Shown: positions 1 through 11,753 of the stretch, piece after piece
Layout: every line of letters begins with the position of its first letter
Position numbering within the stretch: position 1 is the first letter of the stretch
DNA from: Lepus europaeus
Lineage: Eukaryota > Chordata > Mammalia > Lagomorpha > Leporidae
Direction: 5' to 3'
NCBI RefSeq assembly: GCF_033115175.1
Contig: NC_084831.1
Location: 15,849,138-15,913,137 of the forward strand
Length of the DNA: 64,000 nt
Position numbers and translations under genes: made by a program
Notes under the pieces: model-generated
What the model was told of the DNA's origin: nothing
The model's database searches: none
What the model saw: the letters and a program-made list of their open reading frames with translations, nothing else

Positions 1-244
1 CAATTTAGCTTTTATTTTAGGCACTAAACTCCCTGTGTGTTAAGTCCTAATATTTTGGGACAAAATCTTATTGTAATTTTCAGTCTCATCTAGGAAATAC
101 TTTATTAGTATTTTTCGTTTTGTTTTATTTTCAGAGATTCAAAATTGGCTTTCACCTTTTTGGAGTTACCAGCTCTAGAAGATTGCCTAGTTCTAAATTG
201 GCTGCTTATCTAGATAACTTCACAGTGATAGCAAGAGCTCATAT

Positions 245-385
245 TTGAGTGTTTAGTGCTGTATGCTAGGAACTCACTTCTCACAAACAACTTGGGATGT
301 GGATGCTTTTATCTCTGTTTTACAAATGGAGAAAGAAAGGTTTAAAGATGTTAAGAAGCTTGCCCCAAATCACACAGGAATGGGA
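245..385 (-). repeat. MIR
   Basis: Antisense MIR text: CTGTTTTACAAATGGAGAAA, then AAGAAGCTTGCCCCAAATCA. Confidence 0.5.
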
Positions 386-834
386 ATAATGCGCTTCACA
401 GCTACTTGGCTTGAAAGCTTGTGCTGTTTGCTACTATTCTGTACTGTCTTCCTAGATAGACTTGATAAAAAATATTTGGTTAATGATTAAGTAATATTAT
501 TTTGTCTCTATTTAAAAGAGATATAGATTACACCCTTTATAAACTTTAGTTTATAAACTTGATAAAAAAGAGATATAGGTTACACCCTTTGTGTAACATT
601 CCAAGTCCCCTGGCTACAAATGTGACATGTGGTTTAAACTGCAGGATTGATCAAATTAGCAAAATACCCTGTCACATGGAAGCCAGGCTTTTCCTGAGTT
701 CCTTCTTATTTATAGGGTTTAGCTGCTTTCACTCCACTCTCACTTAGCAGCAGTGGTTCTGATCTTTACCATACTGTTAATTTTGGTGTCTGTGAGTGTT
801 AATGGAGCTGAAGAATAAGGTGCTATGTTAGGCG

Positions 835-1010
835 TTTACCCTGAGTCAGCTGGTGTGTACTAGTGGCTTTGTATCCATGACCCCATTTCTCATGATAGCA
901 GTTGTGTGAGTTTCTGTTACTTGTAAATGAGAACTGTAAGGTGTAGAAGTAGAGAAACTTGTTGGGTCACATAGGTGGGATTAGAGCTGAGATGGAATCC
1001 ATAAGTGCCT
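835..1010 (-). repeat. MIR, diverged
   Basis: TTACTTGTAAATGAGAACTG, then GAAACTTGTTGGGTCACATA and GGGATTAGAGCTGAGATGGA, follow the antisense MIR order. Confidence 0.4.
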
Positions 1011-1556
1011 GTCTTGAAAAATCTCATGCCTTTCTTTATGTTATTAGTAGTCAACAAGGTTTTACAAATATTTCAACATTTTGTTTTTTCTTGTCCTGAT
1101 ACATGGTTCATTACTATATTAGAGTAGGAGCCTGGGGAAGGAGATAAAGTTCAGGATAATCCTACTACTTCCACAGAAAGTTTGAATGTATCAGAATAAA
1201 CACAAGCACATCTAAGTAAAAATAACACGTGTAAGTATATGTGGTCCATTTTAGCAGTAATTGGACACCTACTGTGTGACTGGTAATGACCAGTCTGGTT
1301 TCAGCAAAATTCATGCCTTTAGGAGATTTCCTTATTTTTAAATCTGTCTCCTTTGCTGTAGTGTAACAAGCAAACAGGATAATAATAGGTTATGACTGTA
1401 CTGTTAAGGAAATACACAGGGTAATATGACAGGGAGTAAGGGGGAGGGAGCCGTTGCTCTGGTTCACGTGATGAGGGAAGGACTTTCTGAGGAGATGGTG
1501 ACTGGAGCTGAGATCTACAGGGTGAGAAAGCAACAGCAAGGGAATGGAATGAACAT

Positions 1557-1680
1557 GAGGGTATTTCAACAGTTTGTGGAAAATGGAATTAATTTTAAGT
1601 TTATTTTGGTGCAAAAATTTTGAAATCCATGCTTTTTTTCTCATGACACATATTTTCCATGAACTTTTTGAAGTTCCCTC
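1557..1680 (-). mobile_element. Mariner-like MITE, copy 1
   Basis: Imperfect terminal inverted repeats: GAGGGTATTTCAACAG at the left and CTTTTTGAAGTTCCCTC at the right (about 25 bases each). The interior contains GTTTATTTTGGTGCAAAA. It is 124 bases, no coding capacity. The reverse complement aligns well with the element at 21437-21565. Confidence 0.6.
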
Positions 1681-2112
1681 ATAAATGTGATTTTGAAAAA
1701 AATTTGAGCAAAATAAAGCTGATTATTTATTTATTTTAAGATTTATTTATTTACTTGAGAGAGAGAGAGTTACAGATAGAAATAGGGAGAGACAGATAAT
1801 GGTCTTCCATCTGCTGGTTCACTCCCCAAATGGCCACAACAGCTGGAGCTGGGCCCATCCGAAGCCAAGAGTCAGGAGCTTCTTCCAGGTCTCCTACTGG
1901 GTACAAGAGCCCAAGCACTCGGGCCATCTTCCACTGCTTTCCCAGGCCATAGCAGAGAGCTGGACCAGAAGTGGAGCAGCTGGGACTCGAACCAACCGTC
2001 ACCCTTATGGGATGCTGACGCTGCAGGCAGAGGCTTAGCCCATTACACCACAGAGCCAGCCCCTGAAGTTATCATTTAATTCCATTTTTCGTAAACTTTT
2101 TGATGAATCCTT
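1681..2112 (+). mobile_element. Mariner-like MITE, second copy interrupted by a C-SINE
   Basis: 1681-1729 (TGATTTTGAAAAAAATTTG, AGCAAAATAAAGC) and 2071-2112 (AATTCCATTTTTCGTAAACT, then TTTTGATGAA) are the right-hand part of the same element in the opposite orientation to copy 1, split by the C-SINE at 1730-2063. Confidence 0.45.
1730..2063 (-). mobile_element. C-SINE, old-type
   Basis: Complete copy: TTTATTTATTTACTTGAGAG at the tail side, ACACCACAGAGCCAGCCCC at the 5' side. It splits a mariner-like element. Confidence 0.8.
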
Positions 2113-3227
2113 GTATTATTGGTAGTGGGCTGAAGGCAGGACACAGTCTGGCATGTTTGAGATTATGAACAAGCATGTGTTTTTGGAGCTGGGGAGTGAA
2201 GGAGGGAGGAGAACAAGAAAAGGAGATTGGAGAGCTAAAAAGGGCCTTGCCGTGGAGTTGTCCTTGTCCTGTTGGAACAGAATAGCAGGCCTGGGTGACT
2301 TGTAGCCAACACATTGATTTCTCAAGTTCTCGAGGCTGGGGCTTCAAAGAGCAGACGTGGCAGGGATCTACTCACTGGTTCGTAGATGGCACCTTCTCAC
2401 TGTATCATGGTAGAAGGCGCAGGGAAGCTCTTGGAGGGCTCTTTCATGAGGGCCCTAATCCTGATCAGCCCTTATGACATAATTACCTCACAGGTCTCAA
2501 CTCTGGGGTGAGAATTTCAATATATGAATTTGTGGGAACACAAAAACTCAGACCACAGCAAGATACTAGATAACTGGAGTAGTATTTAATAGCTAGACTA
2601 GTTAAGGCAGGTATTTGTTAGAGATTCCTGTGTAGGGAATTAGAATAGAAGTAGGGTCAGTGGGAAGATTGGGCCTTCAGGGTTTAGGGAGGTTACAGAG
2701 AATAAAGGCATAGATCTTGAATAAGCACCATACCATTTGGATAATTTGAATAGTATCAGCGATTACAGATAACTAGGTGGGTAAAGTTAAATCATAGAAG
2801 CTGGTGGAGCAATTTCTGTCCTGTTTTCCCCAGACTATCTAGACCTCAGAGCTGTGGTAAACTCAGGTTTGAGATTTGGAATAAACCAGATGCTCTTTTG
2901 TTACCTGATCTTTTACATGAAATTGAAGGGAGGTTTGTGCATGTAGGTAATAAGAGTATTATTATATTGCCCTTCATTAAGAGGCCAGAATGAGAAAATT
3001 GCTTGTAAGGGTGGCAGTTATCGGTAATGTTATGAAGAAGAATATGCAGGGGATGATATTTACTGTTTTTTTTTTTGTCTGTGTAGCCCACCAAGATTGT
3101 TGCCCCAAGAAGATGTGAACTTTGTTTCTGCATTGGGGGGTAATGACAGTGGATAGGACAATGCTTGGCACGTAGTAGGTGCTTTAAAAATGTGGCATGA
3201 ATTAATAAATCTGTTTGTCTTAATTAT

Positions 3228-3541
3228 TTTTTAAAATTTATTTATTTATTTATTTGAATGCAGAGTTAGAGTTAGCGAAAGAGATTTTTCCATCTGCTGG
3301 TTTTACTTCCTAAATGGCTGCAAATGTTAAGGCTGGGTCAATTGAAGCCAGGAGCCAGGAGCCAGGAACTACATCCATATATCCTGTGTGGGTGCAGGGA
3401 CCCAAGTACTTGGGCCATCTTCTATTGCCTCCCCAGGTGCATTGTCAGGGATCAGAAGCAGAGCAGCCAGGACTCAGATTGGCACTCTTGATATGGTACG
3501 CTCACGTCACAGACGGTGGCTCAGTCTGCTGTGCTGTGTCT
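3228..3541 (-). mobile_element. C-SINE, old-type, eroded 5' end
   Basis: The tail region AATTTATTTATTTATTTATT and body GCAGGGACCCAAGTACTTGG are clear. The 5' end near CTCAGTCTGCTGTGCTGTG is decayed. Confidence 0.65.
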
Positions 3542-3589
3542 TGATTATTTTGAGGGAAAACCTTAATGTGTCCCCCCTCCTCTGCCTTT

Positions 3590-3857
3590 CTAAAGATTTA
3601 TTTATTTGAAAGGCAGAGCTACAGAGAGAGAGGTCTTCCATCCGCGAATTCACTCCCTAGATGGCCACAGCAGCCGGAGCTGGGCCAATCATAAGTCAAG
3701 AGCCAGAAACTTCTTCAGGGTTTCCCATGCAGATGCCTTGGGCCATCTTCTACTGCTTTTAAAGGCCATCGCAGAGAGCTGAAATGGAGCAGCTCATATG
3801 GGATGCTGGCACTATATAGGTGGTGGCTTTACCTGCTACACCACAGTGCTGGCCCCT
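3590..3857 (-). mobile_element. C-SINE, old-type, internal deletions
   Basis: 268 bases, from TAAAGATTTATTTATTTGAA to CACCACAGTGCTGGCCCC. The body lacks part of the CAGGTGCAGGGGCCC segment. Confidence 0.75.
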
Positions 3858-4309
3858 CCGTTCTCATCTGCTCAGATGCTTTGTTAGTGTTGTGTTTGTG
3901 TTATCACATACACTTTTAGCTTTTCCAAATTATGTATTTTTAAGTATTAGATTTAAAATTATTCAGCTTATTTATATATTTACTAATTGAGTTTTTAAAC
4001 ATTTTTGTTACAAATATTGTATGAAATAATGCCTCTGGCTAGCATCCTTTAGTTTTTTCCAGTTTGAAGAACAACTTCACATTATAGTGAGAGTAAGGAC
4101 TTCTTCTCATCAGAACAGACCCTTCAGAATGAAATCCTATTTGGAAGTGCAGCAGAGACAACAGACAGACTTCTAGCATTGCTAGAAACATCCTTTTCCA
4201 GAGGGAACCAGCTCTCATTTTATGTGTGCTGTTGTCATTGGCAGTTGGAGATTGTAGGGGTTTTACAAGCATTTAGTGTGACACATGTGTTTTAAAAATT
4301 CTACATGGT

Positions 4310-4653
4310 GGCCGGTGCCGTGGCTCAATAGGCTAATCCTTCGCCTGCGGCGCCGGCACACCGGGTTCTAGTCCTGGTCGGAGCGCCATATTCTGTCTTG
4401 GTTGCTCCTCTTCCAGTCAGCTCTCTGCTGTGGTCCAGGAGTGCAGTGGAGGATGGCCCAAGTGTTTGGGCCCTGCACCCGCATGGGAGACCAGGAGGAA
4501 GACCTGGCTCCTGGCTTCGGATCAGCGCGGTGTGCCTGCCGCGGTGCGCTGGCTGCAGCGGCCATTGTGGGGTGAACCAACGGAAAAGGAAGACCTTTCT
4601 CTCTGTCTCTGTCTCTCACTGTCCACTCTGCCTGTCAAAAAAATAAAAAAAAC
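4310..4653 (+). mobile_element. C-SINE, young-type, with 11-base target duplication
   Basis: Starts GGCCGGTGCCGTGGCTCAAT and ends with CTGCCTGTC and an A-rich tail. TTCTACATGGT is repeated exactly at 4299-4309 and 4654-4664. Confidence 0.92.
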
Positions 4654-4710
4654 TTCTACATGGTATCTCTTTAGTAAAAACCCAAAGATATTTTTGTTAT
4701 ATAAATTTTA

Positions 4711-5030
4711 AGAAAAGATTTATTTATTTATTTGAAAGAGTTACACAGAAAGAGAAGGAAAGGCAGAGAGAGGTGTCTTCCATCCTCTCATTCACTCCCT
4801 AATTCGCCACAGTGGCTGGAGATGCACTGACCTGAACCCAGGAGCCAGGAGCTTCTTCCAGGTCTCCCATGCAGGTGCAGGGGCCCAAGGACCTGAGCCA
4901 TCTCCCACTGCTTTCCTAAGCCATAGGAGCTGGATTGGATTTGGAGCTGCCGGGACTCAAACTGGTGCCCATATGGGATGCAGGCACTGTAGGCGGTGGC
5001 TTTACCTGCTTCGCCACAGCACCGGCCCCT
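4711..5030 (-). mobile_element. C-SINE, old-type
   Basis: AAGATTTATTTATTTATTTG to CGCCACAGCACCGGCCCCT, full length. Confidence 0.8.
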
Positions 5031-5104
5031 ATTAGTAAATTTGAAAAGTACCTGTAAGAGAGAGGGGGGAAAAATCCCAGTATCTTTCTCAATATCAAAA
5101 GCTG

Positions 5105-5280
5105 TAGTAGGATCAGGTCCCTGTGTCCCAGTTTGGAGCACCTGAGTCTGACACCCAGCTCTAGCTCTTGACTCTAGCTTCCTGGGAGCCAGCAGTGATG
5201 CTTCAAGTAATTGTTTTTGGGAACCAGCAGATGAAAATTCTGTCTGCCTCTCAAGCGAATTAAAGAAAAGATGTAGTATA
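5105..5280 (+). mobile_element. C-SINE, very diverged, 5'-truncated
   Basis: CCCAGTTTGGAGCACCTGAG, then TCTAGCTTCCTGGGAGCCAG and CTGCCTCTCAAGCGAATTAA follow sense C-SINE order. Confidence 0.4.
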
Positions 5281-5694
5281 GCTGTTACTACTTTCATCTT
5301 TGCCTCATTCTGTCTCTCTGGTTACTTTGACTATATTTTGGTAAAATACCCACTGATTTTCCATATATGCACTTATCAAGTCAAAATAACAGAAAGGCAG
5401 CAAAAGGGCTCTCTGCCATGTAACCTGGAGATTTTGTCCTTTAAGTCTCTGTAATGATTTGATACTGGCAATGAATAAATGGACTTTTTAGGGAAAGCAG
5501 TTATTTATAGCTATTTAAGGATAGGAAATAATAAAATAAAGTTTGGTTGTTTTAAAAAGTTAAATTTTGTTAGCTTTGCTAAATTAAAGCAGAACAAGCT
5601 AAGAATTGTTTTATTCTTTGTTGTTTGTAGTTGTTTCTCGGTTATTTTTATATGCTTGTTATGAGAAACTTTTCTACTACTTTTTCTTTTCTTT

Positions 5695-6008
5695 TTAAAG
5701 ATTTATTTATTTATTTGCAAGGCAGAATTACAGAGAGGCAGAGAGAGTGAGATCTTCTATTCACTGGTTCACTCCCAAATAGCCACAATAGCTGGAGCTG
5801 GGCCGATCTGAAGTCAGGTGCCAGGAGCTTCTTCTGGGTCTCCCATGTCGGTGCAAGGGCCCAAGGACTTGGGCGACCCTCCACTGTCTTCCCAGGCCAT
5901 AGTGGAGAGCTGGATTGAAAGTGGAGCATCTGGGACTCAAACCTGTGCCCATATGGGTTGCTAGCACTGCAGGTGGCGGCCTAGCCCCTACACCACAGTG
6001 CTGGCCCC
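5695..6008 (-). mobile_element. C-SINE, old-type
   Basis: TAAAGATTTATTTATTTATT to CACCACAGTGCTGGCCCC. It abuts the next copy with only about 20 bases between. Confidence 0.8.
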
Positions 6009-6028
6009 TCTGCTACCTTTCTTACTTT

Positions 6029-6357
6029 TTTAAAAAAAGATTTCATTTATTTATTTTAAAGACAGAATTACAGAGAGGCAGAGGCAGAGAGAGGTTTTGC
6101 ACCTGCTGGTTCATTCCCCAGATGGCTGCAATGGCCAAGCTGGGCCGATCGAAAGCCAGGAGCCAGGAGTCAGGGGTTTCCTCCGGGTCTCCCACTCAGG
6201 TGCAGGGCCCTGAGGACTTGGGCCATCTTCCACTACTTTCCCAGGCCATAGCAGAGAGCTGGATTGGAAGTGGAGCAAGCAAAACTTGAACAGGCACCCA
6301 CATGGGATATTGGCACTGCAGGTGGCGGCTTTACCCACTATGCCACAATGCCAGCCC
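6029..6357 (-). mobile_element. C-SINE, old-type, with target duplication
   Basis: Flanked by TCTGCTACCTTTCTT (6008-6022) and TCTACTACCTTTCTT (6359-6373), one mismatch, so it inserted just beside the previous copy. Confidence 0.82.
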
Positions 6358-6644
6358 CTCTACTACCTTTCTTGATGGTGGATTTCTAGCCTTTGTTAAT
6401 TTCTTTCTTGGAAGTATAAACACATAGAAAATGCAACATAAACAAATTGAAACAACAGTCCCTAGAGATATGCTGGTGGATGTAGAAGTAAATGGGAAAA
6501 GATGGAAAAGCATTTATTATTTCAGGAATATCTTATATAATGAAAAAATCGACATAATGAATATTTGAGACTGGATATCTTTACCTAGAATCTACTCAAA
6601 TAATTATATACTGAGAAACTATTTGTTACATTACTTATATGTAA

Positions 6645-6785
6645 AACTTAATTTTTTTAAATTAATTTATTTGAAAGGTGGAGTTACACAGAGAAAGAGA
6701 GAGAGAGATCGATCAGTCGATCGATCTTCCATCCGCTCGTTTACTCCCAGTTGGCCAGGGCTAAAGGAATGTCGGGATATGTCAG
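6645..6785 (-). mobile_element. C-SINE fragment (3' part only)
   Basis: TTAATTTATTTGAAAGGTGG to TTGGCCAGGGCTAAAGG, then homology fades. It contains a small GATC-rich variant (GATCGATCAGTCGATCGATC). Confidence 0.55.
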
Positions 6786-7304
6786 CACCAACTGTGGCTT
6801 TGGGCAAGTCCTTGTGTTTGGACCAGAATTTTGTTGTCTGTAAATTAATAGGGTTAAGTTAGTTCATTAAGAATTTCCATTCATTAAAAAAAAGAATTTC
6901 ATTAATTTTGGTTCTTTTGAATACTGTTGGGTGAACTTATCCAGTTCTATTGTCTTAAATTTTGTTTGAAGCTGAACATGTAGGGTGCCAAACACACCTC
7001 TGAATGTATTGTTTGTTTAGGGGGACAGAGGTGCCTGCAGTAGAGCTGTATAGGATTTTTGGGTTCAGTCTTCTAAGTAATACTGTATTCTCAGTTGAAC
7101 ATACAAGGCCAGCTGTATGCTTTTTGTTTTCTGACAAGACACTGTGGAGAGACACTTGTATGCAAGTGAATAGCTACATGAAGAACATCTTTGTAGTTTG
7201 AGTAGTACTTTGGATTATTTAATCCCAGGGCCCGATGTTTAAAAATGTTTGCCTTATTTTATACTACTATAATTTGATAGCAAAAGGTTATATAACTGCA
7301 TTCT

Positions 7305-7462
7305 CTAAAGCAAGGGTGGGGAATGTCCAGCCCTCAGGCCATGTGAGTGCTCTGGCACTGGCAAGATAATTTTTAATTTAGTAATTTTGTGTGGCCCTTG
7401 AATGAAGTTCTAAATATCCAAATGGCCTTTGGCAGAAAAAAGGTTCTTTCCCACTGCTCTGA
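7305..7462. mobile_element. hAT-like non-autonomous DNA element
   Basis: Begins AGGGTGGGGAATGTCCAGCCC and ends AAAGGTTCTTTCCCACTGCT, imperfect inverted termini, with the GTGTGGCCCTTGAATGAAGT and ATCCAAATGGCC interior typical of short mammalian hAT fossils. Confidence 0.5.
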
Positions 7463-7699
7463 AGTAACTGAGTTTGATAGAAGACAGTTGTTCTGACCGT
7501 ACTCAGCCTCCCTAGTCTCACGGTCAGAGTAGAGACTCCACTGGATTGGGAAGGAAGCCTTGTGAAATTGGGTCATTCTGGTGATTTCAAGGGTGCCTCC
7601 TCTTTCCTAAGTAGAAACTTGGATTACTTGGGGGATATTTATTTCAGTTGAAAATAGCTTTAGTTTTACATGGTATAGTTTGGGTTAATGTGAATCTGG

Positions 7700-8180
7700 T
7701 GTCTTTCTGTCAGTTCAGTTCTGATACTCTCACCCCACAGCTGAAGGGGCCCAGTCCCACAAGACTGCCCTCCCTGCCTCTAAGCACCAGTGAGAAACTG
7801 GTGCCGGGGGCACCACACCTCTGCTCAGTCTCCTACAAACTTGGTGATTCTCATGGCCCTCCTCAGCTTCAGTAATCAGCTAGAACACCTACTGGACATC
7901 AGGATAATGTTCACTTACATGTATTCCTTTATTATAAAGGCTGCAACTCAGGAACAGCCGTGTGTAAGAGATACACAGGACTGTAGTGGGGTAGCTTCCT
8001 TGCTCTCTGAGCTGTCACCTCCCAGGCACTACAGTATGTTTACCAACTGGAAATTCCATATGTCTTATGTAAGACTCAGTTTCCAGCCCCTTTCTCCTCC
8101 CTGGAGTTTGGTGGGTGGGGCTGACAGTTAAGATCCTCTGTAATCACTTGGCCTTTCCCAAAGTCATTGTATTAGTATAA
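7700..8180 (-). repeat. Ancient interspersed repeat, family unresolved
   Basis: TTTATTATAAAGGCTGCAAC and CAGGAACAGCC, followed by CTTGGCCTTTCCC, resemble a widespread diverged mammalian repeat. I recognise the text but cannot assign the family with certainty. An LTR of MaLR type is one option. Confidence 0.35.
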
Positions 8181-8336
8181 ATCCAGGTATGATTTTGTGA
8201 TTCACAAAAAAGCTTCTATCAGAAAATTTTTAGAAACTATGTATTAGGAACAGGGGACAGAGAACAAATATTACCACATAGTGGATTACCAAAAAATTGA
8301 TCTGCCTTTTATTCATAAAATTTTTTGTTAATGCTT

Positions 8337-8683
8337 TAAAAAAAAGACTTACCTATTTGCTAGGTGGAGCATCAGAGGGCAGTAAGGAGGCAAGAGAGAG
8401 AGGGAGAGACAGAGATATCTTCCATCTACTTTTTCACCCTCCCCAAATGGTTGCAACAGAACATCCAGAACTGGACCAGGATAAAGCCAAGGGCCAGGAA
8501 CTCCACCCAGCTCTCCCATGTGGGTGTCAGGGACCCAAGCACTTGTACCATCTTCTGCCTTCCCAGGCTCATTTGCAGGAGAAAGTGGGAAAGTGGAACA
8601 GCTGAGACTCGAACCCATTATCTGACAGTGGGATGCAGACATCACAAATGCTGGCTTAACCCACTGTGTTACAGCTCCTGCCC
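8337..8683 (-). mobile_element. C-SINE, diverged
   Basis: AAAAGACTTACCTATTTGCT to CACTGTGTTACAGCTCCTGC, with GGGACCCAAGCACTTGTACC inside. Confidence 0.65.
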
Positions 8684-9171
8684 ATGTTTTTAGTATGTGA
8701 CATAATTTTTATAAGGTGCATAATAATGTGACTGGGAAAACAATTTTTTTTGGCAAAACATACATATTAACAAAGACTTCATAAATCATTTCATATATTA
8801 CAAGTCTCTTGTACCTCGAATGAATTATGGGGCATGGGAAAATAGGGCATCTGTAGCTGGGAGCCTCCCCTTCCTCCCTACAAATCCTTTTTCCAGGGGT
8901 TGTCTTTGGTGAGTTTAGTTGGGAGCCAGCCAATGATAATGACAGTAAAGAAGAGGATTTAATAACCAGACTCCGAAGCTATAGCTTGTGAGCTCCACAG
9001 AATTTCAGGAAATTCTCTAGGGTTATTTAAAGTACTTGAACCCCTAGAGTGTTAAGAAGCTGGAAGATACTTATATTGATAATGGCTGTCTAGTGGAGGG
9101 ATAGATATTGGGAAGGAACGTGGAAGTGACCTGACCTTACCTCGTAATTTTGTTTTCCTACGATCAGCAGA

Positions 9172-9508
9172 ATTTTTTTTTTTTTCAGAACTCATCTTTG
9201 TTTTAAAAGAGGCAAAGAAACAACGGGAGAGAGCCCTCATTTGGAGGTTCACTCTTAGCTTGCCTGGGATGGTTGAGGCTAGGCCAAGCTGGAAGCTGGG
9301 GGTCAGAAATTCAGTCTGGGTCTCCCATATGGATGGCAGCAACCCAGTTACTTGAGCCTTCTCTGCTGCTTCCCAGGGTCTGCGTTAGCAGGGAGCTGGA
9401 GTCAGGAGCTGGAGGCAGGCACGCTGACGCAGGACACGGCTGTTCCAGCTGGCTTCTCGACCTCTGGGCCAGACGGCAGCTTACTGCTAAGCCAACTGCT
9501 TGCCCCTG
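9172..9508 (-). mobile_element. C-SINE, diverged
   Basis: A poly(T) start, GTGGGTCTCCC-like body (CAGTCTGGGTCTCCCATATG), and AAGCCAACTGCTTGCCCCTG at the end. Confidence 0.5.
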
Positions 9509-9532
9509 CTTTTTTTTCAATTTTACTGTTTT

Positions 9533-9812
9533 TAAAAAGATTTATTTATTTATCTGAAAGAGGGAGAGAAGAAGGGGGGACAGTTGGAGATTGAGAAGCA
9601 TCTTATATCTCCTGGTTTACTCCCCAAATGGCTGTGATAGCCGCGGCTGAGCCATGTGGATGGCAGGCCCAAGGTCTTGGATCATATTCCCCTGTTTTCC
9701 CAGGCACGTAAGAAGGAAGCTGGATAGGAAGCAGAGCACCAGGGATTCAAAACCAGCACTCCAACATGGGACGCCAGTAGTGCCAGAGGTGGCTTAACCT
9801 TCTAGGCCTCCT
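9533..9812 (-). mobile_element. C-SINE, old-type, diverged
   Basis: AAAGATTTATTTATTTATCT to GGTGGCTTAACCTTCTAGGC. It is adjacent to the previous copy. Confidence 0.6.
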
Positions 9813-9814
9813 GT

Positions 9815-10548
9815 GCCTTTTATTTTTAATACATAGCAATTGTACATTGGTAGAGTGTACAGTGTAGCTTTTTTTTTTTTTTTTGACAGGCAGAGTGGAC
9901 AGTGAGAGAGAGAAACAGAGAGAAAGGTCGTCCTTTTTTCCGTTGGTTCACCCCCTAGTGGCTGCTGTGGCCAGCATGCTGCGGCCGGCGCACCGCGCTG
10001 ATCCAAAGCCAGGAGCCAAGTGCTTCTCCTGGTCTCCCATGTGGGTACAGGGCCCGAACACTTGGGCCATCCTCCACTGCACTCCTGGACCACAGCAGAG
10101 AGTTGGACTGGAAGAGGAGCAACTGGGACAGAATCCGGCACCCCGACCGGGACTAGAACCCGGTGTGCCGGCGCCGCAGGCGAAGGATTAGCCAAGTGAG
10201 CCGTGGTGCCGGCCAATGTAGCATTTTGATATGTGCATCAGCCTGCAATAATCAGCCCAGTGTGACTGATGTATCTCTTACCTTACACATTTATCATTGC
10301 TTTGTTGGGAACATTAAAAATCTTCTCTACTAGCTATTTTGAAATACACAGTTAATTCTTGTCAACCATAGTTACCCTACTGTGTTGCAGAACTTTAGAG
10401 TGTATCATTCCTACTCAGCTGTATCCCTGCACATACTATCATCTCTCCATACTTCCCCACCCTGCATGCTCTGGTAGCTCTACTTCTGGGAGGTCAGATT
10501 TTTAGCTCCATACGTGAGTGAGAACAGATACTTGTCTCTGTTTACCAT
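9815..10548 (-). mobile_element. L1 3' UTR fragment (main, reverse part of an inverted L1)
   Basis: The + strand reads antisense L1 3' UTR: TATGTGCATCAGCCTGCAAT, later TCTCTACTAGCTATTTTGAA, then GTGAGTGAGAACAGATACTT. A young-type C-SINE (9870-10214) interrupts it. Confidence 0.65.
9870..10214 (-). mobile_element. C-SINE, young-type, inside an L1
   Basis: T17 then GACAGGCAGAGTGGACAGTG, ending GAGCCGTGGTGCCGGCC. The flanks CAGTGTAGCT and CAATGTAGCA suggest a decayed target duplication. Confidence 0.88.
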
Positions 10549-10663
10549 AATAAGAAAATGTGACATCAGGTATGTATGCAACAGAATATTTTTCAACTAT
10601 AAAAGAAAAGAATGAAATTGTCATTTTCAGCAATATGATAGAACTGGAGAATGTTATGTTAAG
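10549..10663 (+). mobile_element. Inverted 5' part of the same L1
   Basis: AAGAAAATGTGACATC, then ATTTTTCAACTATAAAAGAA and GAATGAAATTGTCATTTTCA and ACTGGAGAATGTTATGTTAA, is sense-strand L1 from the ORF2/3' UTR junction. That segment is the immediate upstream neighbour of the part at 9815-10548 but lies in opposite orientation. Confidence 0.6.
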
Positions 10664-10668
10664 ATTCA

Positions 10669-10988
10669 CTTTTTTTTAAAGATTTATTTATTTATTTGAA
10701 ATTCAGAGTTACAATGAGAGAGAGGAAGAGACACAGAGATCTTCCATCTGCTTGATCACTCCCAAAATGGCTGCATGGACCAGCTCAAAGCCAGGAGCTA
10801 GGAACTTATTCCAGGTCTCCCACATGGGTGGCAGGGGCCCAAGTATTTGGACTATGTTCTGCTGCTTTCCCAGGCACATTAGCGGGGTGCTGGATTGGAA
10901 GTGGAGTAACTGGGCCTCCAACTGGCATGTATATGGGATGCTGGCATTGCAAATGGTGGCTAACCTGTTAATGCCACAACACCAGCCC
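10669..10988 (-). mobile_element. C-SINE, old-type
   Basis: TAAAGATTTATTTATTTATT to ATGCCACAACACCAGCCCC, flanked by AAGATTCAC and AAGATTAAT. It lies at the inverted end of the L1. Confidence 0.75.
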
Positions 10989-11332
10989 CAAGATTAATTT
11001 TTATGCTGTAAATTTCCCAACCTTAATTCTAAGTTATGGAGCAAATTAATTTCCCTTTTAAAGATGGATATATTTAATTATTTGAGCAGAACTACTTTTC
11101 TTCCTATTCTAGGTAGCAAAATGATAATTAGTGCTGTGTAGCTTTGTTCCTGTCACAGTGATTTTCCGTGATTCAATAGGAAATTAACATAGGATATATA
11201 AACATGTCTGGCTAGTTTCTTGTTGAAGCTGACATGGGCATTGTGAAATAAAGTCTGTCCCCTAGTTGCCCACCCGTACTCACCCCAATCTGTGGGTCAT
11301 TTGGTGACTTTCTTTTTTTAAATGGAAGATAC

Positions 11333-11721
11333 TTTTTTTTTTTTAAAGATTTATTTATTTATTTATTTTTTATTTATTTATTTATTTTTTTTGACAGGCA
11401 GAGTGGACAGTGAGAGAGAGAGACAGAGAGAAAGGTCTTCCTTTTTGCCGTTGGTTCACCCTCCAATGGCCGCCGCGGCTGGTGGGCTGCTGCCAGCGCA
11501 CCGCGCTGATCCGATGGCAGGAGCCAGGTGCTTCTCCAGGTCTCCCATGGGGTGCAGGGCCCAAGGACTTGGGCCATCCTCCACTGCACTCCCTGGCCAC
11601 AGTAGAGAGCTGGCCTGGAAGAGGGGCAACCGGGACAGGATCGGTGCCCCGACCGGGACTAGAACCCGGTGTGCCGGCGCTGCAAGGCGGAGGATTAGCC
11701 TACTGAGCTGCGGCGCCGGCC
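11333..11721 (-). mobile_element. C-SINE, young-type, extended T/ATTT tail
   Basis: The tail is a long (TTTA)n/T mix (11333-11393) before GACAGGCAGAGTGGACAGTG. It ends CTGCGGCGCCGGCC. Confidence 0.88.
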
Positions 11722-11753
11722 TAAAATGCATTTTTGGATTTTTGTCCATTTTT

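Noticed and set aside
4310-4390. tRNA-like sequence with A and B boxes
   Set aside because: It is the tRNA-derived head of a C-SINE. It does not fold to a full cloverleaf and is repeated dozens of times.
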